The notes under the pieces: model-generated | The model's database searches: none | Told to the model about the DNA's origin: nothing | Seen by the model: only the letters and a program-made list of their open reading frames with translations | Shown here: in pieces, positions 33,944 to 42,347 of the stretch | How positions within the stretch are numbered: position 1 is the first letter of the stretch | Layout of the letters: each line of letters opens with the position of its first letter | Position numbers and translations under genes: made by a program | Origin: a virus | Direction: 5' to 3' (one strand) | Virus record (IMG/VR): IMGVR_UViG_3300002835_000027 | Coordinates: 62,001 to 126,000 of that record | DNA: 64,000 bases

Positions 33944-35038
33944 ATGAAATTTTTAAAAGATTTTAACAAAACAGTTAGTAAAATGGGTGAAGGTGTAAAT
34001 ACGGATACTTCACCTCCGGATTGGTGGTTCGGCTCTGGTAACTATGTTTTAAATAAAATTATCGCCGGTAATTTCGATCGATGTATAGGTCAGGGTAGAG
34101 TTACAGGATTAGCTGGACCATCAGGTGCAGGTAAAAGCTTTTTATTAGCTAATATCATTAAACAAGCTCAAAAAGAAGGTGCTTATATTCTTTTACTTGA
34201 TAGTGAAGGGGCATTCGATGATGATTGGGCAACTGCTATTGGCATCGATGTAACTAGTGAAAATTATAACTGTATTCAGGTTTGTACTATTCCTCAAGTA
34301 GTTAAAATTGTTAGTTCATTTACTAAAGGGTATCGAGAAGATTATCCAGATGGTAAAGGCCCGAAAGTTTTAATAGCAGTTGATAGTTGCGATATGTTAA
34401 TGACTGACAGCGAATCGGAAAAATACGATAAAGGTAATCCGAATGCAGATCAAGGTCAACATCCAAAGCAAATCAAACAGATGTTAAAAACTTTCGTAAA
34501 TGATATTAAATCATTATATGTTAGTATGATCGTTACGAAACAAGTTTATCCAGCTAATCATGATCAGTTATTAAAAGGCGAAGGTGCTTGGGTGGTTAAT
34601 GATGCAATTCGATATTCATTATCACAAATCATGTTAATTACTAAATTAAAATTGAAAAGTGATTCTGGTATTACCGGTATTAGAATGAAGGTTGAAGGTT
34701 TTAAAACTAGATTTGCTAAACCATTTCAGCAAGTAACGATTGAAGTTCCGTATGATACTGGCATGAATCCATATAGTGGTTTATTGGATGTAGCTGTTAA
34801 TATGGGAATTGTTACTAAAAGAGGTGCTTGGAATTATATCGAAGGAACTGATATTAGTTGGTCTGGTGAAAAAAATACAACAGAAGCACATTACTCTAAA
34901 ATTTTAGAGCTAGCTGCAACCAAGGATGTTTTTTTACAAGTAGATGAAGAGGATGATGTTTCAGCAGCCGCATCTAGACAAAAAAAACTAATGGAAAAGC
35001 ATGCACCAAAAGATGATGAAAGTGTAGATGTAGATTAA
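33944..35038 (+). CDS. uvsX: Recombinase UvsX (RecA family)
   Basis: 364 aa from the ATG at 33944; an upstream in-frame ATG at 33896 lies inside the terminator hairpin. Walker A GPSGAGKS (58-65) with Lys64, a LLLDSEGAF segment carrying the catalytic Glu, Walker B VLIAVDS, and an acidic C-terminal tail. It polymerises on gp32-covered ssDNA to catalyse strand exchange. UvsY-like and UvsW genes follow, giving a compact recombination cluster. SD ACGGA lies 6-8 nt upstream. Confidence 0.92.
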   Translation: MKFLKDFNKTVSKMGEGVNTDTSPPDWWFGSGNYVLNKIIAGNFDRCIGQGRVTGLAGPSGAGKSFLLANIIKQAQKEGAYILLLDSEGAFDDDWATAIGIDVTSENYNCIQVCTIPQVVKIVSSFTKGYREDYPDGKGPKVLIAVDSCDMLMTDSESEKYDKGNPNADQGQHPKQIKQMLKTFVNDIKSLYVSMIVTKQVYPANHDQLLKGEGAWVVNDAIRYSLSQIMLITKLKLKSDSGITGIRMKVEGFKTRFAKPFQQVTIEVPYDTGMNPYSGLLDVAVNMGIVTKRGAWNYIEGTDISWSGEKNTTEAHYSKILELAATKDVFLQVDEEDDVSAAASRQKKLMEKHAPKDDESVDVD

Positions 35039-35054
35039 ATTCTTTACTATTCGG

Positions 35055-35090
35055 GGTTAGTTAAATATAATATTTAACTAACCTTTTTTT
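35055..35090 (+). terminator. Strong terminator directly before the 35097 gene
   Basis: 12-14-bp stem GGTTAGTTAAAT / ATTTAACTAACC, then seven T. Only six bases separate the T-run from the next ATG. Confidence 0.8.
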
Positions 35091-35096
35091 ACTATT

Positions 35097-35699
35097 ATGA
35101 AATTACAAGAACTTATTTTAGAATCGCCCGTTTTAACCGATAAAATATCTAACTATTTAGATAACCCGGTTAAAAATCAAAGTCAGTTAGAAAAATTTTC
35201 GACGATGCATAAACAGCATTTATTTGACTTGGGAAAATATACACACGTATTTAAAATTTATAATAATAATGATGAATATTATATAGCTATAGATAGTCAT
35301 GATATGAAAATCGTTTATTATATGTCATATAATTTTACTAGCGTTCCTATATTGGGCATGGCAGTAAACCAATCATTTGTTTGGTTAGATAAAGATTACC
35401 CACACACTAAAGGATTACCGAAAAAAATGTTCTTTGATTATTTGTTAAAAGAACATAATATAGTCATTACTGATTCAATTCAAACTTGGGATGGTCGTGA
35501 TTTTTGGTTAAGACGATTATTAGAAGCGTTTCAAAAACATTTACATGTTTATTATATTGATTTATCGAAAAATCATATAGAACCAGTTATGCGATATATG
35601 GATGTTTATAAATTAGATAAGAAATATCAAATATGGGCTCCATTAGATTTAAATGCATACGATAGACGGTTAATTATTTCCACTACTGAATTATTATAA
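35097..35699 (+). CDS. Hypothetical protein with head-targeting-like N terminus
   Basis: 200 aa, mixed alpha/beta, no enzyme motif recognised. The N terminus MKLQELILESP has the layout of T4 internal-protein capsid-targeting sequences, with Ile-Leu-Glu as a possible prohead-protease site after Glu9. No SD; the ATG follows a terminator by six bases, so translation must use a read-through transcript or a start I cannot see. The stop is coupled to the UvsY-like gene (TAATG). Confidence 0.6.
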   Translation: MKLQELILESPVLTDKISNYLDNPVKNQSQLEKFSTMHKQHLFDLGKYTHVFKIYNNNDEYYIAIDSHDMKIVYYMSYNFTSVPILGMAVNQSFVWLDKDYPHTKGLPKKMFFDYLLKEHNIVITDSIQTWDGRDFWLRRLLEAFQKHLHVYYIDLSKNHIEPVMRYMDVYKLDKKYQIWAPLDLNAYDRRLIISTTELL

Positions 35700-36163
35700 T
35701 GACTACTAGCTTAGATTTAATAAAAAAAGACTTAAAACATTTAGATAAAATTATAGAAATATACACTGAAGATTTAAACGAAGCCGATATTTTATTAAAA
35801 TTAACTAATAAAAAAATCGATATGGCTAATGCCGAGCATTCGGGTTGGAAAAATTATTATCATGCAAAAGAAGTAGAAGTCAAATATTTAAAAGAATACG
35901 TTCGATCCAAATTAGATGAAGTCCATGGTGAATTATGGGTAAAATATACTGAAAAGATGGATCGAGTATTAACTCAAAAAGATAAAGAACAATATATTAG
36001 AAGAGAACCAATTTATTTAAACATATTATCAGAATTTTTAAAAATACAAGAATTACATGAGCAATTTGTTAGATTAAATGAAAGTTTTACTACCAGAGGC
36101 TATGTATTAAATAATTTAACTAGATTAATTACATCAGATACTAATGATTGGATCATACCGTGA
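35699..36163 (+). CDS. uvsY: UvsY-like recombination mediator
   Basis: 154 aa, highly helical and charged. Placed between uvsX and uvsW. The central pattern TQKDKEQYIRREPIYLNI and the C-terminal TRGYVLNNL resemble UvsY family members, in which a Lys-Asp/Tyr/Arg region is followed by an RG-containing helix. UvsY loads UvsX onto gp32-coated ssDNA. Identity rests on context plus weak motif likeness. The last 16 nt overlap the uvsW ORF. Confidence 0.65.
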   Translation: MTTSLDLIKKDLKHLDKIIEIYTEDLNEADILLKLTNKKIDMANAEHSGWKNYYHAKEVEVKYLKEYVRSKLDEVHGELWVKYTEKMDRVLTQKDKEQYIRREPIYLNILSEFLKIQELHEQFVRLNESFTTRGYVLNNLTRLITSDTNDWIIP

Positions 36164-38172
36164 GTGATAAACCTACTATTAACGTAACTATACATGACGA
36201 AGTAAAATGCCAATTTATCGGTATTGATAAAACCACAATTGATTACTTATATAATAAATTTAGCTTATTTGTAGAAAATTATAAATTTAACCCTAGATTT
36301 CAATTAGGTGTTTGGGATGGTAAAAAGCAATTTTTTACTAAACAAGGACAAACCTTTGTTTACCTTATGCCTGAAATTATTTCAATTTTAAAATCTAGAA
36401 ATTATAATATTGAAATAATTGATAATAGAAGTCTACCTTTTTACGACGTCAGTGATCCGATAGAAAAAGATTACTTTAGTCATATCATCAATAAAAAAAC
36501 AAAAAAACCTTACATGTTAACGGATCACCAGCATGAAGCTATTAATAAGATGTTACCGATTGGTAGCGGTATAGCTTTAGCTGGAACCGGCTTCGGTAAA
36601 GCACAACCTCTATATTGTAAAATATTAACGCCTACTGGTTGGACTACTATGGGTGATATCAAATCAGGAGATTTGGTATTTACGCCTAAAAATACGGTTG
36701 CTAGGGTGGTTAATACGTACGATCAAGGTATTACTGACGTTTATAAAATTAATTTAGATGATGGTGGTGTAACTTACTCGCATATAGATCATTTATGGAA
36801 AATTTATAATCAAAGATGGTTATATAGTGGAGAAGAACCTTTTAGTGTAATTTCTACTAACGAGATTATGGATATATTGAATAATACATCAAAAGATGTT
36901 TATTTGCCGGTTATTCCAATACCAATTAATTTTAAAAAATATGATTATCATATCGATCCGTATATCACCGGTTGTATATTACCGTTCGTTGAAATCGAAA
37001 ATGATCAATTAATCATTAAAGAGCGCAAAGCTAGTACCCATACCCACAGCGAAATAAAAATATCTAATCTTATAGATACATTTAAACAATACGGAATTAT
37101 TATCAAATATTATGATAAAATCGGTAGATTAGAAGCGGAAAATAATTCCGGTCAGTTTATTATTGAGGCTGCTAAATCTACCATTATAAATCAAATGGAA
37201 ATACCGACCACTTACGTATTTTGTGATAGTAATGATAGATTGCGTTTTTTGCAAGGTGCTTGTGATGTAGGCGGAACATTATCGAAAAATGGACAAATAA
37301 GTTTATCAATCCCAAATACTAGAATTAAAAATCAAATTAGAGAAATGATTTTACTTCAAGGTGGGTGCCTTGATCCGTTAAATAATAGATCTAGTTACAA
37401 CAAACGATTAAACTCGACAATTTATTTTACTCATCATTATCCAGATGCGTTTTTTACTGAGTTAAGTAAGAAAAAACATTATATTTTACATAAAACGGAT
37501 AATAGATCGAAATTATCTAAGAATAGAAAAATTGTTAGTATTGAACATATCGGACAGGAACCGACTAGATGCATATACATAGATGACGCAGATCATCTAT
37601 ATATTACGGATGATTGTATTATTACACACAATACCATTTTAAATGCTACTATGTGTGATGTTTATGCAAAGAAAGGATGCAAAACTTTAACTATAGTACC
37701 GGCTACAACATTAATTAATCAAACTATTGCTCAATTTAAAGATTTAGGATTATCTGTTGGTCATTATAATTCCGAAAATCAAGATTTAGAACCAGATCAT
37801 ATAATTATGACATGGCAAACATTAAAGAATTATCCGCATTTGATCAAATTATTTCAGATGGTGGTAGTTGATGAATGTATTGCTGGATCTTCTAGTATTT
37901 TATTGGCTAATGGTTATACTAAATTAATTCAAGATATTGCAGTTAATGACATTATTATGTCATTTGACGAGGAAGCCGGATATTTCGTAAGTGATCGAGT
38001 TAGTAAAGTACATAAAAATTTATTAAAATCATCTGATGAATTGATGTACGAATTGGAATTCGATAATGGGAACATTTTACAAGTAACTGGAAATCATTTA
38101 ATTTTAACAGAAGGGGGTTATAAACGAGCAGATCAATTAACGGAGGAAGATGAAATAATTAACAGTGGGTGA
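36148..38172 (+). CDS. uvsW: UvsW helicase, N-terminal part, with a class 3 intein and an N-terminal split-intein half
   Basis: 674 aa. Residues 1-151 are the UvsW N-terminal domain through GTGFGK of Walker A; 152-495 are an intein; 496-576 continue the helicase to VVVDE of motif II; 577-674 are the N half of a split intein. Joined with the C part at 39389, the mature protein would be about 501 aa (T4 UvsW is 503). UvsW unwinds R-loops and branched DNA, shifting origin-dependent to recombination-dependent replication. The start may instead be GTG 36160, which overlaps the previous stop as GTGA. A working helicase needs one cis and one trans splicing event. Confidence 0.88.
   Translation: MDHTVSDKPTINVTIHDEVKCQFIGIDKTTIDYLYNKFSLFVENYKFNPRFQLGVWDGKKQFFTKQGQTFVYLMPEIISILKSRNYNIEIIDNRSLPFYDVSDPIEKDYFSHIINKKTKKPYMLTDHQHEAINKMLPIGSGIALAGTGFGKAQPLYCKILTPTGWTTMGDIKSGDLVFTPKNTVARVVNTYDQGITDVYKINLDDGGVTYSHIDHLWKIYNQRWLYSGEEPFSVISTNEIMDILNNTSKDVYLPVIPIPINFKKYDYHIDPYITGCILPFVEIENDQLIIKERKASTHTHSEIKISNLIDTFKQYGIIIKYYDKIGRLEAENNSGQFIIEAAKSTIINQMEIPTTYVFCDSNDRLRFLQGACDVGGTLSKNGQISLSIPNTRIKNQIREMILLQGGCLDPLNNRSSYNKRLNSTIYFTHHYPDAFFTELSKKKHYILHKTDNRSKLSKNRKIVSIEHIGQEPTRCIYIDDADHLYITDDCIITHNTILNATMCDVYAKKGCKTLTIVPATTLINQTIAQFKDLGLSVGHYNSENQDLEPDHIIMTWQTLKNYPHLIKLFQMVVVDECIAGSSSILLANGYTKLIQDIAVNDIIMSFDEEAGYFVSDRVSKVHKNLLKSSDELMYELEFDNGNILQVTGNHLILTEGGYKRADQLTEEDEIINSG
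36601..37632 (+). mobile_element. Class 3 intein in the UvsW Walker A motif, 344 aa
   Basis: Residues 152-495. It starts with Ala (AQPLYCKILTP) rather than Cys or Ser and carries the class 3 W-C-T set: Trp217 (DHLW), Cys475 (TRCIYIDD) and Thr493 (ITHN), before extein Thr496. The middle has degenerate LAGLIDADG motifs (YITGCILPF and FLQGACDVGG) lacking the catalytic acids, so the endonuclease is probably dead. Confidence 0.82.
37876..38169 (+). mobile_element. Split-intein N half in uvsW
   Basis: 98 residues, beginning Cys577 (CIAGSSSILLANG) directly after the DE of motif II. It contains block B VTGNH and ends INSG at the stop codon, with no C-terminal splicing block. Confidence 0.85.
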
Positions 38173-38212
38173 TAGAACCGCATTTATTTACAAATTTTTT
38201 TAGGTCATAGAT

Positions 38213-38452
38213 ATGCAACATCATTTTAGTATTGAAAAGTATTACAAAGGATTAGAAGACGGATACGTAGAAAAGTCAAAAATATCACAGCGAGTAAATT
38301 CGCCCCGATGTTGCGATCCATTATTAATTCCGTTTATCTATAATGACCGAGGAGAAAAACAGTTTATAAGTGACGGTGATAGAATTGCAATAATAGATGG
38401 AGTTAAGATAATTAAATCTAGTATTGTCAGGAAATTTAAAAAATACATATAG
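38213..38452 (+). CDS. Cargo ORF 1 between uvsW halves, hypothetical
   Basis: 79 aa. No domain recognised; it has a Cys-Cys pair (PRCCDP) and a basic C terminus (KSSIVRKFKKYI). AGG lies about 11 nt upstream. It lies between the two halves of the fractured uvsW gene, where other fractured phage genes usually carry a homing endonuclease; I see no nuclease motif here. Confidence 0.55.
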   Translation: MQHHFSIEKYYKGLEDGYVEKSKISQRVNSPRCCDPLLIPFIYNDRGEKQFISDGDRIAIIDGVKIIKSSIVRKFKKYI

Positions 38453-38462
38453 AGGCACTAAA

Positions 38463-39038
38463 ATGAGTAACGAAAATGAAGTAACCATTAATAATGGAAA
38501 TAATGGTAACAATAACGGAAATAATGGGAATTCTAATAACGGAAATAATGGGAATTCTAATAATGGAAATAACGGAAATTCTAACAATAACGGTAATCAC
38601 GATAATGGCCATTCTGGCAATAACGACAATTCCGGGAATGGCGACAATTCGCATGATAACAATAACAACGATAATTATATTAATCCTGATGTTGATAGCG
38701 ATATCCATGAGTTAGATGATATTGGTGATTCGGATAATATCGACGTAGAAGATCACGACGGTGATAATCCAATCAAACGAATATCATTATATGATTACGA
38801 TGAAGTTTATTATTCGTTTGATTTATCTAGAATAAGTTCTATAGTTATCCACAATAGCAAAACATTTGCTCAAACTGTTAGCTTAAGATTAGAGATAGAT
38901 AGTACTAAAATTTATAAATTTTATACTAATCATAGAAATACAAAAAATGTTAAAATCGAAAGTTCATTTATTGAACAAGATACTTTTAGACAATTAGTTA
39001 TAGACTTAGGTTTATACGATTATAGATTTCCATTTTAA
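38463..39038 (+). CDS. Cargo ORF 2: Asn/Gly-rich low-complexity protein
   Basis: 191 aa from the ATG at 38463, with AGAGG 7 nt upstream (preferred to an in-frame ATG at 38424). Residues 8-75 are almost only Asn, Gly, Ser, Asp and His, encoded by 24-bp repeats. An acidic stretch (DIHELDDIGDSDN) and a folded-looking C-terminal domain follow (YYSFDLSRISSIVIHN to the end). Such Asn-rich tracts are prone to self-association. Function unknown; it lies inside the split-intein locus. Confidence 0.6.
   Translation: MSNENEVTINNGNNGNNNGNNGNSNNGNNGNSNNGNNGNSNNNGNHDNGHSGNNDNSGNGDNSHDNNNNDNYINPDVDSDIHELDDIGDSDNIDVEDHDGDNPIKRISLYDYDEVYYSFDLSRISSIVIHNSKTFAQTVSLRLEIDSTKIYKFYTNHRNTKNVKIESSFIEQDTFRQLVIDLGLYDYRFPF
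38517..38588 (+). repeat. Three tandem 24-bp repeats encoding Gly/Asn-rich sequence
   Basis: GGAAATAATGGGAATTCTAA-type units at 38517-38540, 38541-38564 and 38565-38588; the first two differ at one base, the third has four changes. Confidence 0.9.
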
Positions 39039-39054
39039 ATGATGAGGAGATGAT

Positions 39055-39387
39055 ATGGAAAATAACGATTTTATTAACGTAGAGCTTTTTATACGTGGTC
39101 CGGATTTCCATATCATCGAACCTATAGCCGATAAGTGGGCTGATGAGTTTGATTGCTATAGCATTATTAACTGCGGTTATCATTCGGCTTATATTTTTGA
39201 GGATTTTAATGTAATATATAAACTGAAACATTATAAAAATACTTATCTGCCAATATTAGCTGAAAATTTACCAGAAAATGCTTACGTTTTAAATATAACG
39301 GATTGGAATGGTAATATTATATATACCGCCGGCAAATATAATATAGATAGAGATAATTCAAAAATAGTCCATCATAGATATAATTAA
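39055..39387 (+). CDS. Cargo ORF 3 between uvsW halves, hypothetical
   Basis: 110 aa, mostly beta with Tyr/Asn-rich strands (FINVELFIRGPDFHII, YVLNITDWNGNIIYTAG). A good SD AGGAG lies 9 nt before the ATG. Its stop is one base from the uvsW C-part start, so translation of the two may be coupled. No family recognised. Confidence 0.6.
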   Translation: MENNDFINVELFIRGPDFHIIEPIADKWADEFDCYSIINCGYHSAYIFEDFNVIYKLKHYKNTYLPILAENLPENAYVLNITDWNGNIIYTAGKYNIDRDNSKIVHHRYN

Positions 39388-39388
39388 A

Positions 39389-39493
39389 ATGAAATTAATT
39401 AAAAGAACATTAATAGAAAAACCAGAATATGTTTATAATTTAGAAGTAGAAAAAAATCATAATTACGTCGCAAATGGCGTTGTAGTTTCAAAT
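39389..39493 (+). mobile_element. Split-intein C half in uvsW, 35 aa
   Basis: Short C-intein with block F (YNLEVEKNHNYVANG) and terminal SN before Cys. The penultimate residue is Ser rather than His. Confidence 0.85.
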
Positions 39494-40303
39494 TGTCACG
39501 GATCAAAAGCAAAAACACTATATGAATTATTAACGGATTATGGTCAACATATAGTCCATAGATATGGATTAACCGGGACGTTACCGAAAGATCCAGTTAA
39601 TAAATTACAAGTTCATATTGCGTTAGGTCATGTAAATTGTTCGTATTCAGCAAAAGATTTAATTGAATCTGGTTGGCTAGCTCAGCCTAATATTACCGTC
39701 GTTCAATTAGATGATATTCAATGCCTTCGAGATGGGGGCGTTAAAAAACCGCACGATTTAATGTACGAAGAAGAAGAACATTTTATCAAATCAAATACTC
39801 AACGATTACAATGGTTAGCTGATCGTATAGTAGCCGATTCTAAAAAATCAAAAGTAGGTAATACTTTAGTTTTAATCAATAATATTAAATTCGGTAAAGA
39901 ATTGGGTGCATTGATTCCAAATTCACATGTTTTAAATGGTTCGAATAAAGATTCAGCTAGAAAAGCAGTTTATGATTTATTCGAAACTAATGATGATGTT
40001 ATTGCGATCTGTACTAAAGGTATAGCCGGCGTTGGATTGAGCGTCGATCGTATTTTTAATTTGGTGTTTATTGATGCTGGCAAATCATTTATAGCGACTA
40101 TTCAGCAAATAGGTAGGGGTCTACGAAAAGGTAGAGATAAAGATTCGGTTAATATTTCCGATATCTGTAGTAATATGACGTCAGCTGATGCCCGAATGAA
40201 AAAACGAATTGCTTATTATAAAGAAGCCGGGTATCCATTTAAATTAACTCAAGCGCAATATCATAAAAATACTGAAGTTGACGATATCTTCAATATTGAT
40301 TGA
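39389..40303 (+). CDS. uvsW: UvsW helicase, C-terminal part, fused to the split-intein C half
   Basis: 304 aa. Residues 1-35 are the intein C half (YNLEVEKNHNYVANGVVVSN) and end in Asn35. Cys36 is the first extein residue, completing motif II as DE-CHGSK after splicing. The rest is the second RecA domain of UvsW, with GLTGTL (motif III), SKVGNTLVLINN, TKGIAGVGLSVD (motif V) and QQIGRGLRKG (motif VI). It must be joined to the product of 36148-38172 by protein trans-splicing to give an active helicase. The start follows the previous stop by one base; no separate SD. Confidence 0.88.
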   Translation: MKLIKRTLIEKPEYVYNLEVEKNHNYVANGVVVSNCHGSKAKTLYELLTDYGQHIVHRYGLTGTLPKDPVNKLQVHIALGHVNCSYSAKDLIESGWLAQPNITVVQLDDIQCLRDGGVKKPHDLMYEEEEHFIKSNTQRLQWLADRIVADSKKSKVGNTLVLINNIKFGKELGALIPNSHVLNGSNKDSARKAVYDLFETNDDVIAICTKGIAGVGLSVDRIFNLVFIDAGKSFIATIQQIGRGLRKGRDKDSVNISDICSNMTSADARMKKRIAYYKEAGYPFKLTQAQYHKNTEVDDIFNID

Positions 40304-40328
40304 TTTTTTCATACTATTATACTATAAT
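40300..40328 (+). promoter_or_regulatory. Sigma70-like promoter for DNA ligase
   Basis: TTGATT (40300-40305, overlapping the uvsW stop), 17-nt spacer, TATAAT (40323-40328). Confidence 0.75.
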
Positions 40329-40362
40329 TTAACTTTACATTTAATGAATGGGATCTTTTTAT

Positions 40363-41721
40363 ATGTCTATATATAATATTTTGCAAGAATTATCGGAAAC
40401 TACAAAATCAACAATTAAAATTAATATTTTAAAAGAACATATCGATAATGAATTATTAAAACGAGTATTCGTAGCTGCATTATCACCGATCAATATTTAT
40501 TATATTAAAAAAATTCCAGACTATACTCCATCAGAAAATCCAACATTAACTTTAGATGATGCTTTAAGTAAATTAGTCGATTTTTCATCAAGAAAATATA
40601 CCGGTAATGCAGCTATTCAACATTTAACTAATATCTTAAATGCATTATCCGAATCTGATGCTGATATTATTTCAAGAATTATTCAAGGTAATTTAAAATG
40701 TGGGGTTAATGAAAGCACCATTAATAAAGTATTTAAAGATTTAATTCCAGAATATCCGTATCAGCGATGCTCTCAACTCAAATCAGCTAAAGCCGCAAAA
40801 TACCCTTGGGATAAAGGAGTTTACTCTCAATTAAAAGCTGATGGATTATATGCTAATTTAAATTATTCAAATGTGGGTGAAATTCGTATTTTAACTCGTG
40901 CCGGGCGCGAATTTGAATCTCATGATCAATTTGCTAATATTATTGATTACGTAAAAAATAATTTTTATAAAAATACTCAAACGCACGGTGAGTTTTTAGT
41001 CGAAAAAGATGGTAAAATTTTACCTAGAGAAATTGGTAATGGTATATTAAATAAAGTTTCTAAAGGTGGAAAATTTGAAGAAAATGAAAAACCAATTTAT
41101 ATGGTTTGGGATCAGATTCCATTAGATAATGCAGTACCGAAAGGTCGTTATGAAAAAACCTATGATTTTCGGTATAGTGAATTAATTTCTCAAATTAAAA
41201 CGAGTAAAGCAGATATTCAATTAATTAAATCTAAATTAGTTTATAGTCTAGAAGAAGCATTAGCTGATTTTCAATATTGGTTATCTTTAGGTTACGAAGG
41301 TAGTGTTATTAAAAATCCGGATGGTTTTTGGCGCGATGGTACTAGTACCGATCAAATTAAATTAAAATTAATTGTTGAAGTTGATTTAGAAATTGTTGGT
41401 TATACTACTGGTACTGGTAAAAATAAAGAAATGTTTGGTTCTATTATGACTAAAACGTCGGATGATTTATTAGAAGTAAATATTCCCGGTATTAAAGATG
41501 CTATGCGTAAATATATTCATGAACATGCCGATGAATTAATTGGGACTATCGTAGTCGTTAAATTTAATAATATCTTACCACCCACCGATAATAATACTAA
41601 ATACTCATTATTCCTACCTCGATTCGTCGAGTTAAGATCCGATAAATTAATTGCCGATTCATTAGAACAAGTTATCGATCAATATGATAGTGCTATTAAT
41701 AGTATGAAATATTTAGATTGA
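40363..41721 (+). CDS. 30: ATP-dependent DNA ligase, gp30-like
   Basis: 452 aa from the ATG at 40363, with GGGATC at SD distance (an ATG 15 nt earlier is in frame but places GGGAT inside the gene). Motif I is LKADG with adenylated Lys158. Later motifs include RAGREFESHD, GEFLVEKDG, EGSVIKNPDG and QIKLKL. The N terminus (ILKEHIDNELLKRVF...YYIKK) is like T4 gp30. It seals Okazaki fragments and recombination nicks. Its own promoter suggests early or middle expression. Confidence 0.93.
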   Translation: MSIYNILQELSETTKSTIKINILKEHIDNELLKRVFVAALSPINIYYIKKIPDYTPSENPTLTLDDALSKLVDFSSRKYTGNAAIQHLTNILNALSESDADIISRIIQGNLKCGVNESTINKVFKDLIPEYPYQRCSQLKSAKAAKYPWDKGVYSQLKADGLYANLNYSNVGEIRILTRAGREFESHDQFANIIDYVKNNFYKNTQTHGEFLVEKDGKILPREIGNGILNKVSKGGKFEENEKPIYMVWDQIPLDNAVPKGRYEKTYDFRYSELISQIKTSKADIQLIKSKLVYSLEEALADFQYWLSLGYEGSVIKNPDGFWRDGTSTDQIKLKLIVEVDLEIVGYTTGTGKNKEMFGSIMTKTSDDLLEVNIPGIKDAMRKYIHEHADELIGTIVVVKFNNILPPTDNNTKYSLFLPRFVELRSDKLIADSLEQVIDQYDSAINSMKYLD

Positions 41722-41746
41722 CAAAGTATTATTTTTAATATATAAT
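41718..41746 (+). promoter_or_regulatory. Consensus sigma70 promoter after the ligase gene
   Basis: TTGACA, 17-nt spacer, TATAAT: a perfect consensus, overlapping the ligase stop. It drives the block of small genes from 41776. Confidence 0.85.
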
Positions 41747-41775
41747 CGGTAATATTTAACTACTAGGGATTACCG

Positions 41776-42267
41776 ATGATTTTGCAAAATGAAGAAGGTA
41801 AGCCATTCGTTATTGACGATATTAAAACTACGCCAGCTTATAACTATGTTTGGTGTTTAGATTTAAAAGAACAAGATTATATTTTATCCAATATTAAAAT
41901 ATTGGAAGAAAATACTTGTAGTACGATAACTTTAATGGTCAATGGAACTACATTTAAAATGCCTGCGTATTGGTATATTTTAGTATGCGATCCCGAAACG
42001 ACGCAATTAGATGCGGTTCAAGCTTCAACATTATCGAATAATATATTTTACGCTTTGGTTTATGGTGCATCGACTAATCAGCCAAGTTTCCTACCTATTC
42101 ATGTTTTAAATTGGGAAGCCGAAGAAGTAAATGTTTATCCATCGACTACTAGAAATCTAATGTTATGTCATGATGTCGGCGATGGGAAATGGGTATCGAT
42201 TTCTTTCTCCGATACGTATAATAGATTTCTTAAAGATACTACTGCTAATAATTTGGTGAATTACTAA
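41776..42267 (+). CDS. Conserved-looking hypothetical protein
   Basis: 163 aa, mostly beta. The centre holds MVNGTTFKMPAYWYILVCD and the C-terminal half NVYPSTTRNLMLCHDVGDGKWVSISFSD. No catalytic set is evident, and I do not know its function. SD AGGGATT lies about 8 nt upstream. First gene of an operon that runs to gp31. Confidence 0.7.
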   Translation: MILQNEEGKPFVIDDIKTTPAYNYVWCLDLKEQDYILSNIKILEENTCSTITLMVNGTTFKMPAYWYILVCDPETTQLDAVQASTLSNNIFYALVYGASTNQPSFLPIHVLNWEAEEVNVYPSTTRNLMLCHDVGDGKWVSISFSDTYNRFLKDTTANNLVNY

Positions 42268-42347
42268 TGTGGGATATTAAAATAATGTGGGAATATATTA
42301 AAATTAAAATATTAGATATATTTGTTTATTTACTTAGGGGTAAGTAA
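42267..42347 (+). CDS. Tiny coupled ORF, 26 aa
   Basis: Starts at 42267 overlapping the previous stop (TAATG) and ends overlapping the next start. Rich in Ile, Lys and Trp. It may be translated by coupling only; low confidence as a gene. Confidence 0.25.
   Translation: MWDIKIMWEYIKIKILDIFVYLLRGK

Noticed and set aside
38436-38715. Ile/Met-rich open frames overlapping the Asn/Gly repeat gene
   Set aside because: Shifted or antisense readings of the 24-bp repeats; the frame at 38463 has the SD and a plausible C-terminal domain.
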